Source: Candidatus Bathyarchaeota archaeon
GTDB taxonomy: Archaea; Thermoproteota; Bathyarchaeia; 40CM-2-53-6
Direction of reading: 5' to 3'
Assembly (NCBI GenBank): GCA_005888755.1
Contig: VBBQ01000033.1
Coordinates: 1 to 64,000, forward strand
DNA length: 64,000 bases
The translations under genes were made by a program, and so were the position numbers. The notes under the pieces are model-generated. The model did not search any database and had not been told where the DNA came from. It saw only the letters and a list, made by a program, of their open reading frames with translations. Positions 54,040 to 62,671 of this stretch are shown here, piece by piece (within the stretch, counting starts at the first letter, position 1; each line of letters starts with the position of its first letter).

Positions 54040-54561
54040 ATGGCGAACAATAGCAAGCCCGCGTTCAACCGGCAAGAAAGCTGGCGCTACAAGCGTGTAA
54101 AGCCAGCATGGAGGCGAGCCCGCGGCGTCACAAGCAAGATCAGAAAGGAAGAATCCGGCTGGCCCGCGAAAGTCAAGGTAGGATACGGAACGGCTGCGGC
54201 AACGAGGGGGCTACATCCACGAGGACTACAGGAACGTCTCATTCATCGACTGGCAGAACTTGAAGGACTGGATCCGAAGATCCACATCATCAGAATCTCC
54301 GCTCGGGTCGGAGAACGGAAAAGACTAGCCTTGCTTGACCAGATACGCCATCGAAACTTCCACATCGCCAATCCAGGCAAGGAAGAAGGGAAACCGGTGA
54401 CAACCGAAGAGCCAGTCACGGGAGAGGCTTCCAGTTCAAAGGAAACCCAAACTCAATCCAAGCCAATCGAGATAGAGGAAGAAACAGAGGAGAGCGCTGA
54501 ACCCGAAACGATGGAGGAGTCAGCGAAAGACGAAACTAACGAGGAGGAAGAAGAGAAGTGA
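54040..54561 (+). CDS. rpl32e: Large-subunit ribosomal protein eL32 with acidic C-terminal tail
   Basis: A 173-residue eL32 (archaeal/eukaryal). Core: RQESWRYKRVKPAWRRARGVTSKIRKEESGWP and GLHPRGLQERLIHRLAELEGLDPKIH. The last about 45 residues are a Glu/Ser-rich tail, longer than usual. It overlaps the rpl19e start by 4 nt. Confidence 0.93.
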   Translation: MANNSKPAFNRQESWRYKRVKPAWRRARGVTSKIRKEESGWPAKVKVGYGTAAATRGLHPRGLQERLIHRLAELEGLDPKIHIIRISARVGERKRLALLDQIRHRNFHIANPGKEEGKPVTTEEPVTGEASSSKETQTQSKPIEIEEETEESAEPETMEESAKDETNEEEEEK

Positions 54562-54986
54562 GCCTGAAGAGCCAACGACGGCTCGCAGCCAGTCTTCTGG
54601 GCTCCGGCCAGAGCAGAATCTGGATAGACCCCGAGGAAACCATTAGGGTCGAGTCTGCAATTACGCGTCAAGAGGTCAAGTCTCTAATCGATAGCGGCAG
54701 GATCCGATTACTTCAGAAGAGGGGTGTTAGCAGAGGCCGCCACCGATTGAAATCCGGCCGACGAAAGAAAGCTGGAAGCCGAAAAGGCGGGCAGAATCCC
54801 GGCAAGGAAGCCTGGGTCCTGAAGATTAGAGCGATCCGACGACATCTCCGGTTCTTGAGGGACAAGAGACAGTTGGCCCCTGCCAGCTACAAGCTTCTGT
54901 TGGGTATGTCGAAGGGAGGGGCGTTCCGAAGCCGCTCGCACGTCGATGAGTATGTAAAGGCCCACCAGCTGCTGAGGAAGCGTTAG
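54558..54986 (+). CDS. rpl19e: Large-subunit ribosomal protein eL19
   Basis: A 142-residue eL19: SLKSQRRLAASLLGSGQSRIWIDPEETIRVESAITRQEVKSLIDSGRI, then a basic helix. GTG 54558 in the rpl32e stop. Confidence 0.95.
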   Translation: MSLKSQRRLAASLLGSGQSRIWIDPEETIRVESAITRQEVKSLIDSGRIRLLQKRGVSRGRHRLKSGRRKKAGSRKGGQNPGKEAWVLKIRAIRRHLRFLRDKRQLAPASYKLLLGMSKGGAFRSRSHVDEYVKAHQLLRKR

Positions 54987-54989
54987 ACG

Positions 54990-55589
54990 ATGGCTGACGG
55001 TCCACGATACTCAGTTCCCTTCAGGCGCAGACGAGAAGGCAGAACGGACTACAAGCTTCGTCGAGCCCTTGTGCGGTCGGGGAAACCGAGAGCGGTTGTC
55101 CGGGTGACTAACAAGTATGTTTACGTCCAGATTACGGATGCCGAGCTTCGCGGGGATATCGTGCGGGTTGCGGCATCATCTAAGGAGCTCGCGAAGATGG
55201 GATGGAAGGGAGCAACGGGAAATATTCCATCAGCCTACCTAACCGGGGCGCTGGCCGCGCGTCGCGCTCTGGCGAAGGGAATCAAGGAGGCCATTCTAGA
55301 CATCGGCTTGAAATCCTCGACCAAGGGCTCCAAGTTGTTCGCCGTCTTGAAAGGTCTCTCGGACGCCGGGCTCGAGGTTCCACACTCCGACGGTCCAATC
55401 CCTGCCAAGGACCGGATTGGCGGAGCCCATATTTCCGAGTATGCAAAGAAGCTCTCCGGCGAAACGGACGTGTACCGGAAAACGTTCAGCGGATACTTGA
55501 AACGGGGTCTGAAACCAGAAGAACTCTCCAAACACTTCGAACAGGTCAGAGAACAGATTCAATCAGCACCTATTGAGGCGAAAGCATGA
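54990..55589 (+). CDS. rpl18: Large-subunit ribosomal protein uL18
   Basis: A 199-residue archaeal L18 (L5e type), binding 5S rRNA: GPRYSVPFRRRREGRTDYKLRRALVRSGKPRAVVRVTNKYV. It overlaps the rps5 start by 4 nt. Confidence 0.95.
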   Translation: MADGPRYSVPFRRRREGRTDYKLRRALVRSGKPRAVVRVTNKYVYVQITDAELRGDIVRVAASSKELAKMGWKGATGNIPSAYLTGALAARRALAKGIKEAILDIGLKSSTKGSKLFAVLKGLSDAGLEVPHSDGPIPAKDRIGGAHISEYAKKLSGETDVYRKTFSGYLKRGLKPEELSKHFEQVREQIQSAPIEAKA

Positions 55590-56242
55590 GCCAGAGACCC
55601 TACCAGGGGGGCGGCGGGAGGCCTGGTCAAGAGGTAGGGTGGGTTCCAAAGACCAAGCTTGGAAAGCTCGTCCAAGCAGGCGAAATCGTTTCAATGGAAG
55701 AAATATTCACACAGGGCATGAGGATCAAAGAGCCAGAGATCGTTGACACGCTCTTACCGAATATCCAGCAGGAGGTCTTGGGAATTGGATTCGTCCAGAA
55801 ACAGACTGACGCTGGTGAGAGGTCAAGATTCCGAGCCATAGTCGCAGTCGGAAACGGCGATGGCTACATTGGTGTTGGCGAGGGAAAGGCACGGCAGGTT
55901 CGTACGGCTATTGACAAGGGGACGATACAAGCCAAGCTCAATGTGGTCCCGGTTCGTAGAGGATGTGGAAGCTGGGAATGCCGCTGTGGCAGACAACACA
56001 CTGTGCCATTCAGCGTTGTTGGGAAATGTGGTAGCGTGAGAGTGCACGTTCTTCCAAGCCCGAGAGGACTTGGACTTGTCGCTGGGGAGATACCGAAGCA
56101 GGTTTTGAGGCTGGCTGGAGTTAAGGACTGTTGGACGCGAACCTACGGGTCCACGTCGACACTCACCTCTTCAGCCCTCGCAGTGTTCGATGCTTTAGTT
56201 CAGACATACAACGTGGTTACCCAACAGGACTGGGTGGCGTAG
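55586..56242 (+). CDS. rps5: Small-subunit ribosomal protein uS5
   Basis: A 218-residue S5. The double-stranded RNA-binding-like region FVQKQTDAGERSRFRAIVAVGNGDGYIGVGEGKA and the second domain KCGSVRVHVLPSPRGLGLVAGEI are typical. The small insert RRGCGSWECRCG is Cys-rich, as in some archaeal S5. Confidence 0.95.
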   Translation: MSQRPYQGGGGRPGQEVGWVPKTKLGKLVQAGEIVSMEEIFTQGMRIKEPEIVDTLLPNIQQEVLGIGFVQKQTDAGERSRFRAIVAVGNGDGYIGVGEGKARQVRTAIDKGTIQAKLNVVPVRRGCGSWECRCGRQHTVPFSVVGKCGSVRVHVLPSPRGLGLVAGEIPKQVLRLAGVKDCWTRTYGSTSTLTSSALAVFDALVQTYNVVTQQDWVA

Positions 56243-56245
56243 GAT

Positions 56246-56740
56246 TTGGCGGAATCTGCTGAGCAGCCTGTTATCCTCGCGGTACGGATCCGCGGAACCG
56301 CGACCGATAACCCCGACATTAGGAAAACGATGGAGATTTTGAAGATGGAGAGTACCTTCCGTGCAAGGCTCCTTGAAAATAGCCCGTCGACCCTAGGCAT
56401 GTTGCGAGCTGCGAAGAACCTGGTTGCGTGGGGGCAGGTCAACCCGGATGTTATGGAGGCGCTGTTGCGGAAGAGAGGGGAACGAGACGGAAACAAGAAA
56501 CTGGACGAGGAGTTCGCTAAGGTGTTCTTTAAGAAAGAGAACATTGCCGATCTCGCAAAGTCGATTGTCGCCGGAGAAATCGGCGTCAAAGATCTATGGC
56601 TTGCAGGCGTGAAACCAAGATTCAGACTTCACCCCCCCAGAGGCGGATTCAAACGAAGCACAAGGCGAGCGGCGACCGATGGTGGAGAGCTTGGCTATAG
56701 AGGCGAGGACATCAATCGTCTCGTCAAGCGAATGATCTAA
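56246..56740 (+). CDS. rpl30: Large-subunit ribosomal protein uL30
   Basis: A 164-residue archaeal L30 (L7e type): VILAVRIRGTATDNPDIRKTMEILKMESTFRARLLENSPSTLGML. Start TTG 56246, 3 nt after rps5. It closes the run; L15 and SecY, usually next, are absent. Confidence 0.93.
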   Translation: MAESAEQPVILAVRIRGTATDNPDIRKTMEILKMESTFRARLLENSPSTLGMLRAAKNLVAWGQVNPDVMEALLRKRGERDGNKKLDEEFAKVFFKKENIADLAKSIVAGEIGVKDLWLAGVKPRFRLHPPRGGFKRSTRRAATDGGELGYRGEDINRLVKRMI

Positions 56741-56802
56741 TCGACTTTCCCCGGTTGCGCAAACTCCAATATAGTTCCCGGAATATTCTCGGTCGGTCTG
56801 CT

Positions 56803-57339
56803 ATGGCTCACAGCAGAGACTCAACCAGAAAGAAGCGTACCCGCAGGTCGGGATGGTGGTTCGACATTTTCGAGGAGATGGACCGCATGGACCGCTTGAT
56901 GGACGAGATGATGAGGAAGGCGATAGAAATGCCAAAGGCGAGTGAAGGACCACAACCTTTCGTCTACGGGTTCTCCATGTCCGTTGGGGAAGACGGTAAA
57001 CCTGTAATTCGAGAGTTCGGAAATGTGGAGCCAACCTCTCGGGGGCCATTGCTGAAAGAAGAACGGGAACCGCTCGTGGATGTTCTGCAAGAGGGTAATG
57101 AAGTTGTTGTTGTGACCGAATTGCCAGGGGTGGAGAAGGAGCACATCAAGCTCGAATCCACCGACAGGGCACTGAAGATGGCAGTAGAATCAGCGAAGCG
57201 ACGTTATTTCAAAGAGCTCGAACTGCCGCACCTGGTCGATCCGCGAACCGCAAAAGCCACGTATAAGAACGGGGTTCTCGAAGTCCGATTTACCAAGAGC
57301 GACGAAAAACGACCTACAAGAGCTATTCAAGTTGAATAA
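56803..57339 (+). CDS. hsp20: Hsp20/alpha-crystallin-family small heat-shock protein
   Basis: A 178-residue chaperone that holds unfolded proteins. Core ACD strands: REPLVDVLQEGNEVVVVTELPGVEKEHIKLEST and YKNGVLEVRFTK. A Met-rich N-terminal helix region (EEMDRMDRLMDEMMRK) precedes it. ATG 56803 gives MAHSRDSTRKKRTRR; the longer frame from 56755 is less likely. No I-x-I anchor is seen at the very end (RAIQVE). Confidence 0.93.
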   Translation: MAHSRDSTRKKRTRRSGWWFDIFEEMDRMDRLMDEMMRKAIEMPKASEGPQPFVYGFSMSVGEDGKPVIREFGNVEPTSRGPLLKEEREPLVDVLQEGNEVVVVTELPGVEKEHIKLESTDRALKMAVESAKRRYFKELELPHLVDPRTAKATYKNGVLEVRFTKSDEKRPTRAIQVE

Positions 57340-57479
57340 GCAACCTGCAATCACAGCCCTTGACCGCCTCTCATGTTGTGCAATCCAGCTGGAACTTGAG
57401 AAAGAGAATAATCGACTCGAGATTCTTCCGTCAACCATAAAATCCTAGCCATAACTCCTCGATTCTCGGCAGATGATTC

Positions 57480-58976
57480 GTGGTAGAGCCCTGGGTTGTT
57501 ATTGCGGCCATCTCGCTGGCTTTCAGCATTCCAGTTCTACTGTCATCCTACTACACAATGATCCTATTTGTCAGCTCGCTTCGATATCCAAAATTCCTAG
57601 GAAATCTCAGCCCTTCCACTGACTTCCCTTTAGTCTCAGTTCTGATCGCTTCCTACAACGAGAAGTTCGTGATCGGGCGAACCCTTGATGCAATCAAGAG
57701 TCTGGATTACCCCGAGGGAAAGCTTCAGGTCGTTGTCGCTGACGACTCCACGGATGATACCCGAGGGGTAATAGACAAGAAAGTGGAAGAACTGAATTCT
57801 TCGGGCCTAGTCGCTCTCATATCTAGACGAAACAACAGGGAGGGGTTCAAGAGCGGTGCACTGAACCACGCTGCTCCTCTGTTGAGAGGTGACTACGTCC
57901 TGCTTCTTGATGCGGATTCGACAGTCACACCCGCATCATTATCGCGAGGACTGGCAGCTTTTCGGCTGGATCCCAGAGTAGCGTTCGTTTCCTTCCGGGT
58001 CGGCCACTACAACCGCGAACAAAACCTGATCACAAGATTGTTCGCACTATCCCAAGACCAAGGAGACACGATAACAAAGATGGGATCGTACACCCTGGAC
58101 GCTCCGTACTCATTTCAAGGAGGCTTCACGCTGATGTCGTTAGCCGTTCTCAGAGAAGTCGGGTATTGGACGAACGACTCAATAGTGGACGACGCGGACC
58201 TCTCATGCAAAATATACTCAGCAGGATGGCGAGGCGTCTACCTAAGCGATGTCAAGGTCTTCGGCGAAGATCCCTCGAGCCTTGAGGTATGGAAAAAACA
58301 AGCTGCGAGAGTGTCGCAGGGCTGGACCAAGTGCGCTCGCTCAAACTGGCGAAAAATCCTTGGATCTCACAAACTCTCTCCCTGGAAGAGGGTCGCTTTG
58401 TTACTCTTCCTATTGGGACCTTTCTCAGCACTCAGCTGGATCGTGGTCACCTTTGTTTCCGCCATTGGACTCATCCTTGGGTTCAGTGCACCTTCAAACT
58501 CGATATTCACTAGCCCGGCTTACGTAACCATAGTGACATTGCCCTTGGTCTCCTACTTCCTTTCAGGGGCTTACGCGCTCTATGTGCAGAAGATAATGAC
58601 CGTGAAAAACCTGCTTCTTCTCCCTCTTATTTCCTACACCGGTTTATGCATGACCACTGCGATTTGCATCGGTTTCTTGGAGGGAATCAGAGGAAGACCG
58701 GGGTTCTTTTTCCGAACACCAAAGAGCGGGATCGAGGGTAGCGAGAGAACTAGGCAGTACTTCCGTGATGTCCGGGATGACAGAATTGCCGTTGCGGAAG
58801 CAGTCTTTGCCATCCTCGCTATCAGCATTGGTCTGATTGTCTTGATTTCCGGGGTTTGGTTCCTCTCTCTAACACTAGTTGGATTCGGCATTATGACGTT
58901 GAAATCAATGAACCTTTCCAGAAGTCTTGGGTTGAGGCTTAGAGAAAAGAGGCAGTTGGGCTTATCCCACGGATAA
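57480..58976 (+). CDS. Processive membrane glycosyltransferase (GT2, cellulose-synthase-like)
   Basis: A 498-residue protein with an N-terminal membrane helix, a cytosolic GT-A domain (VSVLIASYNEKFVIGRTLDAIKSLDYPEG, DDSTDD, LLLDADSTVTP with DxD, DDADLSCKI) and the QGW motif that stands for QxxRW, then about four C-terminal helices. It can polymerise and export a polysaccharide. It precedes the nucleotide-sugar cluster. Confidence 0.9.
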   Translation: MVEPWVVIAAISLAFSIPVLLSSYYTMILFVSSLRYPKFLGNLSPSTDFPLVSVLIASYNEKFVIGRTLDAIKSLDYPEGKLQVVVADDSTDDTRGVIDKKVEELNSSGLVALISRRNNREGFKSGALNHAAPLLRGDYVLLLDADSTVTPASLSRGLAAFRLDPRVAFVSFRVGHYNREQNLITRLFALSQDQGDTITKMGSYTLDAPYSFQGGFTLMSLAVLREVGYWTNDSIVDDADLSCKIYSAGWRGVYLSDVKVFGEDPSSLEVWKKQAARVSQGWTKCARSNWRKILGSHKLSPWKRVALLLFLLGPFSALSWIVVTFVSAIGLILGFSAPSNSIFTSPAYVTIVTLPLVSYFLSGAYALYVQKIMTVKNLLLLPLISYTGLCMTTAICIGFLEGIRGRPGFFFRTPKSGIEGSERTRQYFRDVRDDRIAVAEAVFAILAISIGLIVLISGVWFLSLTLVGFGIMTLKSMNLSRSLGLRLREKRQLGLSHG

Positions 58977-59029
58977 TTCGTTGTGCTGACGACTGGAAAT
59001 TAAATAGCCCGACGCACGTCGGGACCACT

Positions 59030-59521
59030 ATGCTTCCGGGTGTGAAGATTCAGGATTTGAAGAAGAACGTAGACGAAAGAGGGTTTTTCGCGGAAATTAT
59101 GCGTCAAGATTGGAAGGATCTGCTTGGAGACGACACGGTTGTCCAAGCCAATCTCTCCTACAGCTTCCCCGGAATAATACGCGCATGGCACCGGCATAAC
59201 CAGGGCCAAATTGACTATTTCGTCGTCGTTAGTGGGTCTATGAAGATCTGCGCATTTGACGACACGCAGGGCTCCCCAACACGGGGCCAATTGGACGAAA
59301 TTGTTGCTAGTGCGGAGAAACTCCAAGTTGTTAGGATACCTGGCCACTATTGGCACGGGACAAAAACTATCGGAGATAAACCGTCGCTCACAGCCTATTT
59401 CGTAAATCGGCTATATGATTTGAAGGACCCTGATGAAGACCGCAGGCCCTGGAATGATCCCTCTGTAAGCGACGGGAGAACCTCAAAGCCGTACGATTGG
59501 AACAAACCGCCCCACAAATAG
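59030..59521 (+). CDS. rmlC: dTDP-4-dehydrorhamnose 3,5-epimerase-like cupin
   Basis: A 163-residue RmlC-family protein. FFAEIMRQDW, then AWHRHNQGQIDYFVVVSGSMKI contains the active-site histidine pair, and a GHYWHGTKTIGDKPSLTAYFVNRLYD segment is typical. Slightly short. Convergent with rmlD. Confidence 0.85.
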   Translation: MLPGVKIQDLKKNVDERGFFAEIMRQDWKDLLGDDTVVQANLSYSFPGIIRAWHRHNQGQIDYFVVVSGSMKICAFDDTQGSPTRGQLDEIVASAEKLQVVRIPGHYWHGTKTIGDKPSLTAYFVNRLYDLKDPDEDRRPWNDPSVSDGRTSKPYDWNKPPHK

Positions 59522-59528
59522 TTTGAGG

Positions 59529-60452
59529 TCAAGCAACGTCCTCACCAACTTCTTGGGTCTTCATGATTCGGATCCCCTCCTCCGCCGTCATGAATCGCAT
59601 TCCAAGCGTCTTCTCGGCTCTGTCCACACTTAGGCAGCTGTTCTTCGGTCTCTCAGCTACCTGCTTGAAATCGCTTGACGAGACCGGCTCCACGAGGCCA
59701 GGGGAGTAACCAAAGACATCGGCGATCTTCAAGGCGAACTCGTACCTGCTGACGCATGAACGGCCTGCAGTGTGAAAGACTCCATTCTCTGGACATTCTA
59801 CTAGACGTACGAGTGCGTCGGCCAAATTGTCAGCAAGGGTTGGCGAGCTATACTGGTCACGAACCGCTGTTATCGTTTCGCCCTTTCTGAGTTTGACCAG
59901 AACAAACATGGCGAAGTTTATCGTCTTGCCTGAACTTGAGGGAATCCCAGTCGATTCGAGTTTGTTCCATCCATAGATGACGCTGGGCCGGGCCACGGCG
60001 TAGCTTGGTGTCTGGGCTACAATTTTCTCAGCTTCCAATTTGGTCCATGCATAATAGTGGAGCGGATTTGGAGCATCGAACTCATTGTAATGACCTTTTT
60101 TTCCGTCAAACACATAATCTGTGGATAAATGAACTAGGCGACAACTTGTTTCTGATGCGGCATCGGCTAGGTTTGCTGCTCCTTCAACATTTACCCTGTT
60201 TGCCTCTTGATGGTGTGATTCGCAGTAGTCAACGTTATGGAGGGCTGCTGTGTTGATTATTGCTGTCGGCTTGAGGGCTGCGACAAACTTGTGGGTCGCA
60301 TCTGCGTCCGCTATGTCCAATTTTTGAGACTGAGGAAGTAGAGATGTCCTGGCGTTATGCGTGCCGACGGTTTTGTAGCCCTTCTCTTGAGCGGTGACAC
60401 AAACCTTTGAGCCGACTAGCCCTGTTGCTCCAATTACAAGTAGCGTACGCAT
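59529..60452 (-). CDS. rmlD: dTDP-4-dehydrorhamnose reductase-like
   Basis: A 307-residue RmlD/SDR protein: LLVIGATGLVGSKV, NADP-binding; Tyr-Lys pair in HYYAWTKLEAEK; STDYVFDGKKGHYNEFDAPNPLHYY. ATG 60452 gives the usual MRTLLVIGATG; the frame is open further upstream, but that is not coding. Divergent from the epimerase, 76 nt between. Confidence 0.88.
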   Translation of the reverse strand: MRTLLVIGATGLVGSKVCVTAQEKGYKTVGTHNARTSLLPQSQKLDIADADATHKFVAALKPTAIINTAALHNVDYCESHHQEANRVNVEGAANLADAASETSCRLVHLSTDYVFDGKKGHYNEFDAPNPLHYYAWTKLEAEKIVAQTPSYAVARPSVIYGWNKLESTGIPSSSGKTINFAMFVLVKLRKGETITAVRDQYSSPTLADNLADALVRLVECPENGVFHTAGRSCVSRYEFALKIADVFGYSPGLVEPVSSSDFKQVAERPKNSCLSVDRAEKTLGMRFMTAEEGIRIMKTQEVGEDVA

Positions 60453-60528
60453 CTCATTCCCTCGAGCCTGTACCGTAGCCTTTTCAACCTTGGGAGGCTT
60501 CCGAACCGGGGAAGGAACGGAGCAAGGA

Positions 60529-61530
60529 ATGGTCGTCTTAGTCACGGGCGGATGTGGGTACATAGGCTCGAAACTGATACGCGACATGGCAGTTCATCCG
60601 AAGTTCTCTGGTACCACGATCCGCGTGATTGACAATATGATGAGGGAGAGATACGTCACGCTAATGGATCTCCCAACCAAGAGCGATTTCGAGTTCCTCG
60701 AAGGAGACATTCGAAAGGATGAGGACATGAGAAACGCGTTCCGTGATGTCGATATGGTTGTGGACTTGGCTGGGATTACGAACGCGCCCATTTCCTTTGA
60801 GCGCAAAGAACTTACCTTCGATGTTAATGTCAATGGCGGCCGAAAGGTCATAGAATATGCCGTAAAGTCCGACGTCGAGAAGTTCGTCTACTCCTCTACC
60901 GCTAGCGTCTATGGTCCTACGAAAGGGATCGTTGACGAGACTTATCATTGTAAGCCGGTAAGCCCTTACGGAGAGTCGAAACTCCAGGCGGAAGTGTTCT
61001 GTCTAGAAATCTCCAAACAGAGCGGGCTCGACGTCACTGTCCTCAGACTAGGAACGGTGCATGGATATTCGATAGGAATGCGATTCGACACTGTGGTCGA
61101 TAGGTTCGCGTACCTCGCGTGCGCGGGGATGCCCCTTACCGTCTGGGAATCGGCTAGGATGGAGAAGAGGCCTTACCTCCATGTTGCGGATGCCACCGAC
61201 GCCCTGATCTTTGCCCTTGGTCGATCCGACATAAAGGCACAGACCTACAACGTCATCGGGGAGAACGCTTCCATGAACAGAATAATCGATGTCATTAAGA
61301 AAGAAGTCCCCAACGTTCAAGTCACGGTTACTCCATCCCCGAGCCTCAACCAATTATCCTATGAGTTAGACGGCTCGAAGATCGAAAGACTGGGATTTCG
61401 CCCCCGCAAGAGTCTAGAGGACGGAGTAAGGGAAATTGTAGAGAAGTTCCATGCACTGTTGGGAAGCCGCGCGAGGCATGCTAGGCGCATACTTCCACGG
61501 ACCGTTCTCGCTGAATTATCAGAATCTTAG
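60529..61530 (+). CDS. NAD-dependent nucleotide-sugar epimerase/dehydratase
   Basis: A 333-residue SDR of GalE/RmlB type: VLVTGGCGYIGSKLIRDMA, SSTASVYG, catalytic YGESK, then DATDALIFALG. The substrate is probably a dTDP- or UDP-sugar, given neighbours. ATG 60529 is chosen; the frame opens upstream to 60394. The stop overlaps the convergent rmlA-like gene by 4 nt. Confidence 0.87.
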   Translation: MVVLVTGGCGYIGSKLIRDMAVHPKFSGTTIRVIDNMMRERYVTLMDLPTKSDFEFLEGDIRKDEDMRNAFRDVDMVVDLAGITNAPISFERKELTFDVNVNGGRKVIEYAVKSDVEKFVYSSTASVYGPTKGIVDETYHCKPVSPYGESKLQAEVFCLEISKQSGLDVTVLRLGTVHGYSIGMRFDTVVDRFAYLACAGMPLTVWESARMEKRPYLHVADATDALIFALGRSDIKAQTYNVIGENASMNRIIDVIKKEVPNVQVTVTPSPSLNQLSYELDGSKIERLGFRPRKSLEDGVREIVEKFHALLGSRARHARRILPRTVLAELSES

Positions 61531-62603
61531 AGGCTGACGTACGTGCTTTCTCCTACGACGAACCTTCTACCACTGGGACGTTGCGTGCCGTTCGACCTGA
61601 TCTGTGAATTCCGCCCGATAATGCTGTCGACTACTCTGTCGTGACAATCAATGATTGAACCATCTAGGACAATGCTATTTTCGATCTCGGTTCCAAGTAT
61701 CTTCACATAACTCCCTATTGACGTGTAGGGGCCTACGTAAGCACCTGGTCCAATTTCCGAGTTGTCACCAATCACTGCGGGACCTCTGATGGTGGCGCCC
61801 TTATGCACATGAGTTCCCTCGCCAATCTCAACACTGCCGGAGACCGAGACTCCCTCGTCAAGTTTCCCCCGCATAGAGGATTTCAGATCCCGTAGCACTA
61901 GCTGATTCGCTTCCAGAATATCTTCAGGTCGGCCTGTGTCCTTCCACCAACCTGAGACTTCGTGGAACGTTATTAGCCCCCCCCGCTGAAGGAGACCCTG
62001 GATGGCTTCGGTAATCTCGAGTTCGTTTCTCCCGCTGGGCCTAAGCGTCTCTATCACTGGAAAAACAGATGGTTGAAAGAAATAGACGCCTGCTAAGGCG
62101 TAGTCGCTGACGAATTGTTTTGGCTTCTCCACGAGCTTAGTGATCTTGCCATCTTCTATCTTTACGACGCCGAAACGGCCGGGGTCCTTCACACGGGCCA
62201 GAACGACCATCGCATCCGGCTTAGAGGCGATGAATTCTTCAGCCAACTTAGGAATACTCTCCTTCAGCAGGTTGTCGCCTAGGTAAACAATGAAAGGTTC
62301 GTTTTCCAGAAAATCCTTCGAGATCAGAACTGCATGAGCTATGCCCTTTGGATCAGGTTGGTCTATGTATGTGATCTTGACATGGAATTTCGAGCCATCT
62401 CCTAATGCATCTTTGATGCCCTCATGCAGTGGTCCGAGGACGATTCCGATATCCGTGATTCCGGTGGCCCTCAGATGGTCGAACCCGTACATCAACATGG
62501 GCTTGTTCGCAATCGGCAGCATGTGCTTGTTCCCCGTGTAGGTAAGGGGCCGAAGCCTCGTTCCATGTCCGCCCGCGAGGAGCAGGCCCTTAAGACGAGA
62601 CAA
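61527..62603 (-). CDS. rmlA: Glucose-1-phosphate thymidylyltransferase-type nucleotidyltransferase
   Basis: A 358-residue nucleotidyltransferase of the long RmlA form. The N-terminal GLLLAGGHGTRLRPLTYTGNKHMLPIANKPML is the nucleotide-binding signature. The C-terminal third is a left-handed beta-helix with hexapeptide repeats (GTHVHKGATIRGPAVIGDNSEIGPGAYVGPY). Typical archaeal type used for dTDP-sugars. Confidence 0.92.
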   Translation of the reverse strand: MSRLKGLLLAGGHGTRLRPLTYTGNKHMLPIANKPMLMYGFDHLRATGITDIGIVLGPLHEGIKDALGDGSKFHVKITYIDQPDPKGIAHAVLISKDFLENEPFIVYLGDNLLKESIPKLAEEFIASKPDAMVVLARVKDPGRFGVVKIEDGKITKLVEKPKQFVSDYALAGVYFFQPSVFPVIETLRPSGRNELEITEAIQGLLQRGGLITFHEVSGWWKDTGRPEDILEANQLVLRDLKSSMRGKLDEGVSVSGSVEIGEGTHVHKGATIRGPAVIGDNSEIGPGAYVGPYTSIGSYVKILGTEIENSIVLDGSIIDCHDRVVDSIIGRNSQIRSNGTQRPSGRRFVVGESTYVSL

Positions 62604-62671
62604 GTCTCGGATCTACCGGCCTAGCAGAAAATCGCACTTTTCGAATAAATGTGTTAGGCTTAGTCCTAACT

